Part shown: in pieces, positions 1 through 9,073 of the stretch | How positions within the stretch are numbered: position 1 is the first letter of the stretch | How the letters are laid out: every line of letters begins with the position of its first letter | From: Chloroflexota bacterium | Lineage (GTDB): Bacteria > Chloroflexota > Anaerolineae > Aggregatilineales > Ch27 | Reading direction: 5' to 3' | DNA: 64,000 nt | Assembly: GCA_019873685.1 (NCBI GenBank) | Contig: JAIOAT010000011.1 | Coordinates: 19,353-83,352 of the forward strand | Made by a program: the position numbers and the translations under genes | The notes under the pieces: generated by a model | What the model saw: only the letters and a program-made list of their open reading frames with translations | Database searches by the model: none | Told to the model about the DNA's origin: nothing

Positions 1-663
1 TGGAGCGCCCCCAATGATGGCTTCATCGCCCTCAATGTGGACACGGTTGGCTCCGCCGATGGGCGCTTTTCCATCGCCGATCTGGACAACGACCGGGTGC
101 AGGAGATCATGATCCAGGGCGGGGGCATCTCCAGCGCGATGAGCGCGGGCCCGCCGCGCAGTTCGACCACGATCTGGGACTGGAACGGCCTCAACTACGT
201 CCGTGCTCTAACACGCCTTGACCCGCCGCTGTACCGCATCCATGTGATCCACGACGCCGATCGGGCGCTGGAATCCGGCAACGGCGAGGAGGCCATCCGG
301 CTCTACCGCGAGGCGCTGGACAACCCCCGGCTGGGTACGTGGCAGGTGCCCAACGAGCAGTTCATGCTGCGTGGCTATGCCCAGTTCAAATTGATCGTGG
401 CTTACGCTTACCTGGAGGATGATCTGGCCGCGCTGGATGCGCATAGCGTATTGATGGCGGAGCATACGCCGGGGCTGCCCAGCTATGTGTATGCCCTGGT
501 TGGCGACGCCTTCTGGTCGGCGTACCAGGCCACCCACAATCTGCATACCGCCTGCGTGGCGGCGGCGACGGCAGCCTCCCAGAATCCGCAGGCAGTGCTC
601 TTCCTCAACAGTTACGGCCCGGCCAACCGCGCCTACCAGGTGCCGGACATCTGCACGTTTTGA
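1..663 (+). CDS. C-terminal part of TPR-like secreted/lipoprotein (5' end outside window)
   Basis: The frame is open from base 1, so the gene begins before the window; the GTG at 37 in the ORF track is internal. The visible 220 residues start with an FG-GAP-like stretch ('IADLDNDRVQEIMI') and continue into helical, TPR-like sequence with a repeat unit of the form 'ADRALESGNGEEAIRLYREAL'. It resembles the C-terminal half of the lipoprotein at 42130-43569: the same order of segments, and both end in a short '...Y...D-I/L-C-x-F' tail. By that comparison it is probably a paralogous exported protein of unknown function. No enzymatic motif is seen. Confidence 0.7.
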   Translation, partial: WSAPNDGFIALNVDTVGSADGRFSIADLDNDRVQEIMIQGGGISSAMSAGPPRSSTTIWDWNGLNYVRALTRLDPPLYRIHVIHDADRALESGNGEEAIRLYREALDNPRLGTWQVPNEQFMLRGYAQFKLIVAYAYLEDDLAALDAHSVLMAEHTPGLPSYVYALVGDAFWSAYQATHNLHTACVAAATAASQNPQAVLFLNSYGPANRAYQVPDICTF

Positions 664-834
664 GGCAGGAGGGTACCAGCAGCAGGGGCGCCGCGCCGTT
701 CTGGGGTGCGGCGCCGGTGTTGAATCGGGCTGGACGCGCTACAATTCGCCGCCAGCCGGTTGCGGGAAATCCGGCGGTGTGGCCGGGAATGCGCTGCGGC
801 GGGGATGTCCGCCGCCGGGAGGAAAGGGTCGGGC

Positions 835-1974
835 ATGAGCGATCTGCTGACTTACTGCCGCGATCACGCCGGGAAGATGCTGGAACTGCTCCAGACGTTG
901 ATCGCGTACGAATCGTTTACCGCTGAGAAGGCGGCGGTAGACCGGCTGGCGACCTACCTGTTCGGGCAGTTGGAGGGTCTGGGCGCGGCGGTGGAGCGCA
1001 TCCCGCGCACGGAGGTAGGCGATATCCTGCTGGCCAGGTGGAATGGCGATGCACCCGGCAAGCCGATCACCTTCATCGGGCACATGGATACCGTCTGGCC
1101 GCTGGGAACGCTGGCCGAACGCCCGATTCGTATCGACGACGGGCGGCTGTACGGCCCCGGTGCGATTGACATGAAGGCCGGACTGGCGGTCATGCTCAGC
1201 GCGATCCGCGTTCTGCAGGAACGCGGCGAATTTCCGCAGCGACCGATCTGGGCGCTGCTGACCTCCGACGAGGAGATCGGCAGCGTGCATTCCCGCGAGA
1301 TCATCCTGGATGTGGCCCGGCAATCCGGCCTGTGCCTGATCATTGAGCCAGCCACGCCACAGGGCGCGCTCAAGACCTGGCGCAAAGGCGTGGCTGACTT
1401 CCAGGTGAAGGTCTACGGGCGGGCGTCCCATGCCGGCGGCGCGCCGGAAGCGGGCATCAACGCCGTGGTGGAACTGGCCCATCAGATTCTGCGCCTGAAC
1501 GCGCTCAATGACCTGCCCAATGGCACGTCCGTTTCGGTGACGGTTGTCCGTGGCGGGCACGCCACCAACGTGATCCCCGATTACGCTGAAGCGTACGCTG
1601 ATGTGCGCTTTCTGACCCACGCGGAGGCGGAGCGTGTCCAGCGGGCGGTGAGTGAACTGCATCCCGTGCTGCCCGGCGCCCGGCTGGAGATCATCGCCGG
1701 GGACAGGCGCCCGCCGCTGGAACGCGATGAGCGGATGCGGGCTGCCTTTGCCCAGGTTCAGCGCATCGGCGCCGGGCTGGGCCTGAGTATCATCGAGGAA
1801 GGCAGCGGCGGCGGCTCCGACGGCAACTTCACCGCTTCGGTAGGCACCCCTACACTGGATGGCATGGGGCCGACGGGCGACGGGTTGCACGCTGCCCACG
1901 AAAATGTGCTGATCAGCAGCGTTCCGGAAAAGACGGCCCTGCTGGCGGCCATCCTGCAACAGTGGCAGATGTAA
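835..1974 (+). CDS. M20 family metallopeptidase (carboxypeptidase G2-like)
   Basis: This is a zinc peptidase/amidohydrolase of family M20, expected to hydrolyse the C-terminal amino acid of small peptides or N-acylated amino acids. The metal ligands and catalytic residues are in the usual order: 'GHMDTVW' (His and catalytic Asp), 'GAIDMKAG' (bridging Asp), 'SDEEIGS' (catalytic Glu and Glu ligand), 'IEPATPQ', and a late 'HAAHEN' His. A dimerisation domain with 'GRASHAGGAPEAG' lies in the middle. ATG 835 (379 aa) is chosen because GGAGGAAAGG precedes it; the longer ORF start at 760 has no such site. The true substrate cannot be read from sequence. Confidence 0.88.
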   Translation: MSDLLTYCRDHAGKMLELLQTLIAYESFTAEKAAVDRLATYLFGQLEGLGAAVERIPRTEVGDILLARWNGDAPGKPITFIGHMDTVWPLGTLAERPIRIDDGRLYGPGAIDMKAGLAVMLSAIRVLQERGEFPQRPIWALLTSDEEIGSVHSREIILDVARQSGLCLIIEPATPQGALKTWRKGVADFQVKVYGRASHAGGAPEAGINAVVELAHQILRLNALNDLPNGTSVSVTVVRGGHATNVIPDYAEAYADVRFLTHAEAERVQRAVSELHPVLPGARLEIIAGDRRPPLERDERMRAAFAQVQRIGAGLGLSIIEEGSGGGSDGNFTASVGTPTLDGMGPTGDGLHAAHENVLISSVPEKTALLAAILQQWQM

Positions 1975-2003
1975 ACTATTCCGTATAACCGCAACGAATC
2001 GGG

Positions 2004-2029
2004 CGGGGACGGCCTGCGGGTCGTCCCCG
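2004..2029. terminator. Hairpin between convergent genes
   Basis: An 8-bp perfect stem (CGGGGACG / CGTCCCCG) with a 10-nt loop lies between the convergent M20 peptidase and metallopeptidase genes. There is no clear U-tract on either strand, so it could stall either transcript, but its termination function is only inferred. Confidence 0.45.
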
Positions 2030-2055
2030 TATGCTGCCTGCAGCTAGCTACCGCC

Positions 2056-3360
2056 TCAGGGAGTGGGTGTGTTGGCCGCGGCCAGCAACGCCTCGCGGGT
2101 GGTGATGCCCCGGATGGCGACCAGAAAGCGGGCGATAGAGCCGCTTTGTGCCCGCAGGGCGGCGATGGCCGGGCCGATCGGGTCTTCGCCGGCGGTTCCG
2201 AGGTTGTTTTCGCCCTGGTAGCCGCCGTAGAAGGCGAAGTAAGCCTGGTTGATCTTGCGGATAGGGTAGCCGTTGGCGTGGAAGAAGGCCCGCCGTTCTG
2301 CCATGTACGCCTCAGCCTCGGTGACCCGGCCTTCCGCCAGCAGGGCGTCAACAGTCACGCGGGTCTTGTGCATCTCCGCCGCAAAGTCGAACGCAGTGGG
2401 ATCGGGCGTGGGCGTTGGGGCGGGCGGGGCAGCGTCTGGCGGCAGCAGATCCGGGTAGTAGCGGGCCAGCACCAGCCGCCCGATTTCCTTGCCCAGCACT
2501 TCGGCGGTGGTTTCGTTGATGATGCGTGTCTCCGGGTTGCCGCCATCGAAGTATTGCCAGCCCAGCGGGAAGAAGAACAGGTAATGGTGCACCCATTCAT
2601 GGGCGGTAGTCTCGATGGCCCAGGCCAGGGCGTCGGTCTCGCCGACCATGCTGGGGTAGAGGGCCATGCCGCCGATATCTACCACCAGCGAGGACACATC
2701 CAGATCGGCGTCAACTGCCGCCTCCAGCGCGTCCCGCCGATCGACGCTCAGCCCGTCCAGGCTGAGCGAGGCGTCCACACGGATGGCGTCCCGCGGGGAG
2801 ATGATCAGCACGTCCGGCAGGGGGCTGAAACGGATGGCGACCGGCGGCAGCACCTGGCCCAGGACGGCCAGCCCTTCGTCTACCAGCACAGCGGAGACCT
2901 GCTCCTCCAGGATGCTCTCGATCATGTCCTGCCGATTGCGCAGATCGGCTCGGCGGGCGTCGCGTTCGGCCCGCAGATCGGCGCTGGCTGCAGCGGGATC
3001 AGCAGTAGCTGGATCGCTGTAGATGGCTGCGATCTGCGCCTCAAGCCTGAGCACGGCGCTCAGGTCGGCCATGTAAGCGCGGACGAGATCGGCCCGGTGG
3101 GCTTCGTCCAGGTAGTCCTGCACACCGAACAGGCTGGCGAACGCCTTGGCCGCCAGCGCGTCAACTTCCCAGGCCACGTAGTTGAACAGGCTATCGCGGG
3201 CGTGAGCGGCGGCCCCGACGATCAGATCACCGGGCGGGGGCGTGCTGGTCTGCAGGATGATCAGCAGGGCGGCGCACAGGAGCATGACGCGCAGCAGCGC
3301 CCGAATCCGCCGCCAGGGGATGGGCCGCCGACGGTTGCTGACCTGTCCTGTCGTTGTCAC
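2056..3360 (-). CDS. Predicted membrane-anchored zinc metallopeptidase (HEWVHH)
   Basis: This 434-aa protein has an Arg-rich N-terminus, one hydrophobic segment (about residues 22-42) and a long, largely helical domain. At about residue 254 it carries 'HEWVHH', a match to the HExxH zinc motif, followed by 'NETTAEVLGKEIG', which could supply the third glutamate ligand as in gluzincins. The C-terminal part is charged and helical. The start is GTG at 3360, preceded by AGGAGC on the minus strand. It lies downstream of the ABC-2 operon but beyond a terminator, so it is probably separately transcribed. I do not recognise a named family; the peptidase call rests on the motif only. Confidence 0.6.
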   Translation of the reverse strand: MTTTGQVSNRRRPIPWRRIRALLRVMLLCAALLIILQTSTPPPGDLIVGAAAHARDSLFNYVAWEVDALAAKAFASLFGVQDYLDEAHRADLVRAYMADLSAVLRLEAQIAAIYSDPATADPAAASADLRAERDARRADLRNRQDMIESILEEQVSAVLVDEGLAVLGQVLPPVAIRFSPLPDVLIISPRDAIRVDASLSLDGLSVDRRDALEAAVDADLDVSSLVVDIGGMALYPSMVGETDALAWAIETTAHEWVHHYLFFFPLGWQYFDGGNPETRIINETTAEVLGKEIGRLVLARYYPDLLPPDAAPPAPTPTPDPTAFDFAAEMHKTRVTVDALLAEGRVTEAEAYMAERRAFFHANGYPIRKINQAYFAFYGGYQGENNLGTAGEDPIGPAIAALRAQSGSIARFLVAIRGITTREALLAAANTPTP

Positions 3361-3386
3361 TCGATGCTCCTGCGCTGTAAGCAGTC

Positions 3387-3419
3387 AAAAACGCGGGGAC
3401 CCCCGTAGGCCCCCGCGTA
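3387..3419 (-). terminator. Rho-independent terminator of ABC-2 export operon
   Basis: On the minus strand an ACGCGGGGG/CCCCGCGT hairpin is followed directly by TTTTT. It sits about 40 bases beyond the stop of the last permease gene, so it should end the ATPase-permease-permease transcript before the metallopeptidase gene. Confidence 0.8.
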
Positions 3420-3460
3420 TTGTACCAGCTTCAGCTGGCAGCTTGGCCGCTTTTCAGCAC

Positions 3461-4732
3461 CTACTCATATCGAAAGCGCCGCACCCCCAGGGCGAAGAAC
3501 GCCGCGCCGACGGCTAGCAGTACCAGCACCGGCCCGATCACTTCCGGGATGCCGCCGCCATCGTACAGGATGGTATTGAAGGCGTCCATACACCAGGCAA
3601 TAGGTGAAAGGTGGCCCAGCACCTGCATAAATTGCGGCACGATCTCCAGCGGCCACCACGCTCCTCCCAGCGGCGCCAGGGTCATTGTGGCCAGCATACC
3701 CAGCCCGCTGGCCTGTTCCGGTGTGCGGGCCAGCGCCGCTAGAGCGATAGCCATCGCCGAGATCGTAAACACGTAGGCCAGCACGACCACGATCACCGCC
3801 GGGATGTTCCGGCCAAAATTGACACCCAGCAGCGCCCCGACAGCGAGCAGGATGGCGAACTGCAGCAGGCCCAGCAGGTAGCCCCGCAGAATCTTGCCGC
3901 CCAGAATCTGCGACCGGCTGATCGGCGTGACCATCAGGCGTGGCAACGTGCCATCCTGGCGCTCCTGGATCAGTACAGCGGCCAGCCCCAGGACGTTGAT
4001 CATGGCGTACATGGCGGCCATGCCCGCGGAAGATTGGGCGAAACCGGAGAAGCTGGCGGCGCCAGTCTGATCCTGTGGTTCTGCCTGCGCCGTTTCCACG
4101 GTCACTGTGATGGGCGCGGGCGGCCCCCAGGCGGCTTCCGCCTCAGCGTAGCGGGCGGCGTAGAAGGCGCCGCGGTTGTCCTCGTCAATGATATTGAGAT
4201 CGGCGGCGGCCTGGGCGCTCAGGCGAGCGGCAACGGTGGCTCCACCAAGCCGGGTGACCACCGCCGCGATGGTCTGGCGGGCGATGCCCGGCGCACTGAG
4301 CGCGGGATCGGCGCGGAAGACCAGCTCAACCGGCTCGCCTGCCTCCAGCGCCGTGCTGTACCCCGCCGGGATGGTCAGCGTGGCGTAGACGGTTCCAGCG
4401 GTCAGCCGTTCGGCGGCAAGCGCTTCGGTCAGGGTCTGGCCTTCGGCCAGCTCACAGTCCGGCGCGTCGGGCTGGCCGGTGGCGGCATAGGGGCAGACGA
4501 TCACGGTGGGGTTGGCGGTCAGCAGCGCCTCGACCAGCGCCGCCGAGGCAGGGCTACCGTCCTGATCGAGCACGTCGATCGGGATTACAGCGGGGCCACC
4601 CCCGCTGCCCCGGAACACCACGCCGATGATCAGCACGAAGATGATCGGCATGACGGTAACAAAGAACCAGTTGCTGCGGTCCTGAAAGTACAGGTGCAGG
4701 TCGTTCAGGGCAATGATGAAGACCTTGCGCAT
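3461..4732 (-). CDS. ABC-2 type transporter permease (second permease of operon)
   Basis: This 423-aa integral membrane protein has the ABC-2 exporter layout: one N-terminal transmembrane helix (about residues 20-42), a large extracytoplasmic domain (about 45-225), then five or so helices to the C-terminus. The loop 'LARTPEQASGLGMLATMTLAPLGG' before the last helices is typical of drug/lipid export permeases. It follows the paralogous permease by 15 bases and has GGGGGAG before its ATG, indicating cotranscription. The two permeases probably form a heterodimer with the ATPase upstream. The cargo is unknown. Confidence 0.87.
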   Translation of the reverse strand: MRKVFIIALNDLHLYFQDRSNWFFVTVMPIIFVLIIGVVFRGSGGGPAVIPIDVLDQDGSPASAALVEALLTANPTVIVCPYAATGQPDAPDCELAEGQTLTEALAAERLTAGTVYATLTIPAGYSTALEAGEPVELVFRADPALSAPGIARQTIAAVVTRLGGATVAARLSAQAAADLNIIDEDNRGAFYAARYAEAEAAWGPPAPITVTVETAQAEPQDQTGAASFSGFAQSSAGMAAMYAMINVLGLAAVLIQERQDGTLPRLMVTPISRSQILGGKILRGYLLGLLQFAILLAVGALLGVNFGRNIPAVIVVVLAYVFTISAMAIALAALARTPEQASGLGMLATMTLAPLGGAWWPLEIVPQFMQVLGHLSPIAWCMDAFNTILYDGGGIPEVIGPVLVLLAVGAAFFALGVRRFRYE

Positions 4733-4747
4733 GGCGTCTTCTCCCCC

Positions 4748-6106
4748 TTAGATGTCCAGGCGGCGGTTGAACTGGTACAGGCCAACGACGAAGAAGACCA
4801 CGCCCATGATCAGCAGCGCCGCGATGTTGGGCAGGACATCCCCCAGCGCCCCACCTTGGGACAGGATCGTGTAGCCGTTGCCTCCCCAGAAGTGAAACGT
4901 CAGGCGCGGCAGGAATTGCAGGAAGTCCGGCATCTGCATCGTTGGGAAGAAGATGCCGCCGGCCAGACCCATCACGAACAGGACAAACGCAGCCAGGTTA
5001 CCGGCCTGTTCTTCCGTCCGGGCGAAGCTGGCGATGGTGATCCCGACGCCAGTCGCGGCAGCGACTGCCGCCAGCGTCAGGGCGACGACAGCGGGCAGGT
5101 CGCTGCCCCAGATGTTCGTGCTTGGCCCCTGCAGGATCAGGCCGACCAGGCTCATGGCGATCATCAGGACGAACATCTGCAGCAGGCCGCCGACATACGT
5201 GCCCAGCAGCTTGCCGCCCAGGATGATCCCGCGCGGGGTGGGGGTGAGCGCCATGCGCTGCAGCGTCCACAGGCGTTGCTCGCGCAGGATAGTGGCGCTG
5301 CCGACCGTCACGGTAAAACCCATGAAGAAGATAGCAAACCCGGGGGAGAAAGTTGCCAGCGGGTCAAAAGCGTCCTGGGTCCGACCCGCCACATCTACCT
5401 GGCGGATGCGGATCGGGTTAGCGTCTGGCTGACTGGCGGCCTGCGCTATCCCGGTGAATGTCTCATTCAGACTACCTGAAGCCAGTTGCAGAGCCAGCAG
5501 CGGGTGGGCGGGGATAGCCTCCACTAGGCCGCTGACGGTGGCGCCGACGGCAATGTTGCCCGCGGCGATACCATCGGCGATACCCTGCACTACATCGCGG
5601 AAGATCGTCCAGCCGACAGTAGAGCGCGGGTTGCGGTAGAGGGTGAGGTTAGTGTGACCGACGAGGGTGAGTGGTTCATCGCCCCCTGCGGCAAAGGCTG
5701 CCGGGTCCGGGGTGAGGCTGGCGGAGAAATCCGGCGGGATGATCAGCGCGGCAGTCAGTTCGCCGCTGTCGACCAGGGCACGAGCTTCCGCTTCGTTGCT
5801 GATGGCGCGGGCTTTGAACAGGCGGTGCAGCGGGTTGTCCGCGTCAGGGCTAGCGGGATCGGACGGGATGAGCGCCTCGCTGAAGATTGCGCCGAGCGCT
5901 GTGCCCTGTGAGCCGCCTTCGTCCAGGTTGACGATGCCAACCGGGATATCCAGAACGGTCACGTCCTGCGGTCCGGTCATGCCGGAGAAAGCCAGGCCCA
6001 TGATGGCGGACATGACCAGTGGCACAAGAAACATGTAGATCGCGCCGGTGCGGTCGGTGAAGCGCTCGTAGTTTTCCTTCCAGAGAATCGCCCAGAGCTT
6101 GCGCAT
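4748..6106 (-). CDS. ABC-2 type transporter permease (first permease of operon)
   Basis: This 452-aa protein is a paralogue of the downstream permease with the same topology: an N-terminal helix beginning 'MRKLWAILWKENY', a large extracytoplasmic region, and a C-terminal bundle containing 'ASFARTEEQAGNLAAFVLF'. I start it at ATG 6106 because that aligns with 'MRKVFIIALND' of its neighbour; a GTG at 6115 overlapping the ATPase stop (GTGA) is the alternative. Both permeases share the E-E/P-Q-A-x-x-L/G signature before the final helices. Confidence 0.87.
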   Translation of the reverse strand: MRKLWAILWKENYERFTDRTGAIYMFLVPLVMSAIMGLAFSGMTGPQDVTVLDIPVGIVNLDEGGSQGTALGAIFSEALIPSDPASPDADNPLHRLFKARAISNEAEARALVDSGELTAALIIPPDFSASLTPDPAAFAAGGDEPLTLVGHTNLTLYRNPRSTVGWTIFRDVVQGIADGIAAGNIAVGATVSGLVEAIPAHPLLALQLASGSLNETFTGIAQAASQPDANPIRIRQVDVAGRTQDAFDPLATFSPGFAIFFMGFTVTVGSATILREQRLWTLQRMALTPTPRGIILGGKLLGTYVGGLLQMFVLMIAMSLVGLILQGPSTNIWGSDLPAVVALTLAAVAAATGVGITIASFARTEEQAGNLAAFVLFVMGLAGGIFFPTMQMPDFLQFLPRLTFHFWGGNGYTILSQGGALGDVLPNIAALLIMGVVFFVVGLYQFNRRLDI

Positions 6107-6111
6107 GGCCC

Positions 6112-7068
6112 TCACTCCCGCAGCGCCCGGCCGGTCAGGTGAAGGAAGACGGCTTCGAGGTCTGGCTCCTGGACCCTGACGGAGCTGATGTGCACGCCGG
6201 CGTTATTGGCGATGGTGATCAGGTCGGGCAAGGCCTTGCGCCCACGCCTGGCGCGAACGGTCAGTTCGCCGTCCTGCTGGTTGACGCTGGTCACGCCTTC
6301 TACGTTGCCAAACTGCTCCAGCATGGCCGGCGGGACCTGCTGGTTGTCCACCCGCAGGATGATCTGATCCAGTTCACCGATCATCTGGATGAGCTGGCCA
6401 GTCGTGCCCTCGGCGATGATCACGCCATGATCGATGATCCCGACGCGGTCGCTCAGTTCCTGGGCTTCCTCCATGTAATGGGTGGTGTAAAGGACGGTCA
6501 TGCCGTAGCGCTGCTTCAGTTCCAGCACGGCGTCCAGGATGCGGCGGCGGCTCTGCGGGTCGATGCCCACGGTCGGCTCATCCATGAAAACGATCCTGGG
6601 CCTGTGCAGGAGGCCAACGCCGATGTTGACCCGCCGTTTCATCCCGCCGGAATACTTTTCCACTTTTTCGTCGGCGCGGTCGCGCAGATCGATGAATTCC
6701 AGCACTTCGTCGATGGCGCTTTCCAGCGCCCTGCCACTGAGGCCGTACAGCTGACCAAAGAAGCGCAGGTTCTGGCGGCCGGTCAGGCGCGGGTAGAGGG
6801 CGATCTCCTGGGGAATGACGCCGATCACCTGCTTGGCCTTGATCGGATCCGTGGCGATGTTGTAGCCAGCGATGATCGCTTCCCCGCCACTGGGTTGCAG
6901 CAAGCCGCTAAGCATGGAGATGGTTGTCGTCTTGCCTGCGCCATTCGGCCCAAGCAGGCTGTAGACTTCGCCAGTCTCGATCACCAGGTCGACATCCCGG
7001 ACAGCCAGCGGGCCATCCGGCGGGTTGTACTGCTTCTTGAGGTCGCGGGTCTGGATAATAGGCGCCAT
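6112..7068 (-). CDS. ABC transporter ATP-binding protein (ABC-2 exporter)
   Basis: This is the cytoplasmic ATPase energising the two downstream permeases. Walker A 'GPNGAGKTT', signature 'YSGGMKRRVNIG', Walker B 'IVFMDEPTVGID' and the H-loop 'LYTTHYMEE' are all present, and the C-terminal extension after the nucleotide-binding domain is typical of DrrA/CcmA-like exporters. The ORF track extends it to 637 aa, but ATG 7068 (318 aa) gives the normal family length and follows a very purine-rich ribosome site (AAGGGGGGG). It is the first gene of the operon, reading away from lysA. Confidence 0.92.
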   Translation of the reverse strand: MAPIIQTRDLKKQYNPPDGPLAVRDVDLVIETGEVYSLLGPNGAGKTTTISMLSGLLQPSGGEAIIAGYNIATDPIKAKQVIGVIPQEIALYPRLTGRQNLRFFGQLYGLSGRALESAIDEVLEFIDLRDRADEKVEKYSGGMKRRVNIGVGLLHRPRIVFMDEPTVGIDPQSRRRILDAVLELKQRYGMTVLYTTHYMEEAQELSDRVGIIDHGVIIAEGTTGQLIQMIGELDQIILRVDNQQVPPAMLEQFGNVEGVTSVNQQDGELTVRARRGRKALPDLITIANNAGVHISSVRVQEPDLEAVFLHLTGRALRE

Positions 7069-7335
7069 AGAAAGTTTCCCCCCCTTTTTTGGGCACTGAC
7101 GATTAGCGGAATTTCGTTGCGGATGGCGCGCAAGAGGCGTGGAAAAACTGGCCGGTTTTTTCTCCTGCAGTAGTTTTCCGGGGCATGCTGCTACAGGTGT
7201 ATCTGCGGGCACAACCCGCATATCCCTCAATCTGCTTATACGCAGGGGCCAGCACCCGGTTGCGCAGAAACTGGTACGCTCCGAAGAGGGCGGTACAATT
7301 GGCGGGCGAGATTGCGCCTGAGCAGGATGAAACTT

Positions 7336-8568
7336 ATGCCGGAAACAACCCTCACGTACGTGGAGCAGGAACTGACCATGGACGGCGTGCCGCTGGCGGA
7401 GATTGCCCGCTCGGTCGGCACGCCGGTGTACATCTACAGCCTGCGGCGGATCCTGGCCCAGCTTGAACGCCTGCGGGCGGCCTTTACGCCGCTGCAGCCC
7501 GCTTTCCACTACAGCCTGAAGGCCAATGGCAACAGCGCCATCATCCGGGCGCTGGTCGGCGCGGGCTGCGGCTGCGATGCAGTCAGCGCGGGCGAGATCT
7601 TCCTGGCGCGGCGGGCTGGCTGCCCGCCGGAACGGATCGTGTTCGCCGGCGTGGGCAAGACCCGCGCTGAGATCCGCTACGCGCTGGAGACAGGCATCGG
7701 CTGGCTCAACGTGGAAAATGCCGCCGAGCTGCGCCGTCTGGAGGCGCTGGCGGCGGAGCTGGGTCACCGCCCGCGGGCGGCGCTGCGGATCAACCCGGCG
7801 CTGCAGGCGGAGACTCACCGCCACATTGCGACCGGCCATGCCGGGTCCAAGTTCGGCATCCCTCTGGTGGAAGCGCGGATGCTGCTGGAGCACCGGGGTG
7901 ACTATCCCCATGTCGAAATCGCCGGACTGCATATGCACATTGGCTCGCAGCTGGGTCGCCCGGACGAAAGTGCGGCGGCGGCGCGGCTGGCCGTCGAGCT
8001 GGCCCGCGAGTTTCAGCTCAAGCATTTAAACCTGGGGGGCGGCTTCCCGGTGGCCTACGAAGGCGGGCACGCAGTGCCGGTGGAGGATTTCGCGGCGGCG
8101 CTCGTACCGGTTCTGGCCAAGCAGGGGATGAAAGTTGCCTTTGAACCGGGGCGCTTTCTGGTAGCGGAGGCCGGAGTGCTGGTGGCGGAAGTGCAGTATG
8201 TCAAGCGCGGCGGGCGCACGGTCGTGCTGGACACCGGGATGAATGATTTGCTGCGCCCGGCGTTGTATGAGGCGCGCCATCCCTTGCTGCCATTACGGGT
8301 TGGCGAAGCCGCCGCCCGGCCCGTGCAGGTGGTCGGCCCGATTTGCGAGAGCGCTGATGTCATCCACCCGGCGGCGGTCCTGCCGCCACTGGCTGAAGGC
8401 GATCTGGTGGCGATCGGCGTCGCCGGGGCCTACGGGATGAGCATGGCCTCCAACTACAATGCCCGGCCTCGCCCGGCGGAAGTGCTGGTCGAGGAAGGCG
8501 CCTGGCGCGTGATCCGCGCCCGTGAGACATTCGAAGACCTCATCCGCTATGAGCCAAAGGGGCAGTGA
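7336..8568 (+). CDS. lysA: Diaminopimelate decarboxylase
   Basis: This PLP enzyme catalyses the last step of lysine synthesis, meso-diaminopimelate to lysine. The Schiff-base lysine lies in 'HYSLKANGN' (K62), glycine-rich phosphate contacts in 'LNLGGGFPV' and 'EPGRFLVAEAG', and the catalytic cysteine region is 'GPICESADV'. At 410 aa it has full family length. I use ATG 7336 (upstream GAGCAGG at suitable spacing) over the ATG at 7327 or the TTG at 7312. A TACAAT -10-like hexamer is at 7294. It stands alone, divergent from the ABC operon. Confidence 0.94.
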   Translation: MPETTLTYVEQELTMDGVPLAEIARSVGTPVYIYSLRRILAQLERLRAAFTPLQPAFHYSLKANGNSAIIRALVGAGCGCDAVSAGEIFLARRAGCPPERIVFAGVGKTRAEIRYALETGIGWLNVENAAELRRLEALAAELGHRPRAALRINPALQAETHRHIATGHAGSKFGIPLVEARMLLEHRGDYPHVEIAGLHMHIGSQLGRPDESAAAARLAVELAREFQLKHLNLGGGFPVAYEGGHAVPVEDFAAALVPVLAKQGMKVAFEPGRFLVAEAGVLVAEVQYVKRGGRTVVLDTGMNDLLRPALYEARHPLLPLRVGEAAARPVQVVGPICESADVIHPAAVLPPLAEGDLVAIGVAGAYGMSMASNYNARPRPAEVLVEEGAWRVIRARETFEDLIRYEPKGQ

Positions 8569-8640
8569 GCAGCATCTAAGAAGGTGTGACAGGAGCGGCG
8601 TTACCCCTGCAGTGACGTAATGTACCGGAGAGGTCCGACA

Positions 8641-9024
8641 ATGAGAATCGCATTTGTGGCGGATGATGCGCAGACAATCAGCGCCCATTTTGGCCGGGCG
8701 CCATATGTGGTGGTGGTTACGCTGGAAAACGGGCAGGAAATTTCCCGCGAGGTGCGCGAAAAAGAGGCCCATGGTAGCCAGGAACACGATCATGGTCATG
8801 CGCATGAGCATAACCATCATCACCGCGACCATAGCAGCAAATTCGCAGCGCTGGCAGATTGCGATGTGATGATCGTGCGGGGCATCGGCAGTCCGGCGCT
8901 GGCCCACGCGCAAACCCTGGGGCTGGAAGTCTTTCTGACACGGGAAAGCAGCATCGATGCGGCGCTGGCGGCTTATCTGGCCGGTCAACTGGACAACGAT
9001 CCGCGCCGTATTCACCACCACTAG
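8641..9024 (+). CDS. NifX/NafY-type (dinitrogenase iron-molybdenum cofactor family) protein with His-rich loop
   Basis: The 127-aa product has the RNase-H-like NifX fold pattern: 'MRIAFVADDAQTISAHFGRAPY' at the N-terminus and a C-terminal 'DVMIVRGIGSPALAHAQTLGLEVFL'. Between them is an insert of about 20 residues in which most positions are His, Glu or Asp, a likely metal-binding loop. ATG 8641 is used (GGAGAGG upstream). No nitrogenase genes are visible, so a role in metal handling or Fe-S/metal-cluster delivery is more likely than nitrogen fixation. It is followed at once by a strong terminator and is thus monocistronic. Confidence 0.75.
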   Translation: MRIAFVADDAQTISAHFGRAPYVVVVTLENGQEISREVREKEAHGSQEHDHGHAHEHNHHHRDHSSKFAALADCDVMIVRGIGSPALAHAQTLGLEVFLTRESSIDAALAAYLAGQLDNDPRRIHHH

Positions 9025-9031
9025 AAGCGTT

Positions 9032-9070
9032 AACGGGCGCCGTGGTCAGCCACGACGCCCGTTTTCTTTT
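9032..9070 (+). terminator. Rho-independent terminator after NifX-like gene
   Basis: The stem AACGGGCG(c)CGTGG / CCACG(a)CGCCCGTT with a TCAG loop is followed by TTTTCTTTT. It lies 8 bases after the NifX-like stop and just before the end of the convergent HNH gene. Confidence 0.88.
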
Positions 9071-9073
9071 CCC

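Noticed and set aside
739-1959. Long minus-strand ORF (406 aa) opposite the M20 peptidase, and similar long antisense ORFs elsewhere
   Set aside because: They lie fully over recognised genes, have no recognisable motifs, and are expected from codon bias in high-GC coding sequence.
7069-7335. Lysine riboswitch upstream of lysA
   Set aside because: I looked for the L-box core and terminator and found none; only a small T-rich segment and a -10-like TACAAT are visible.
6112-8025. 637-aa version of the ABC ATPase
   Set aside because: Everything before 'MAPIIQTRDLKKQY' lies antisense to lysA and the intergenic region; ABC ATPases of this type are near 310-320 aa.
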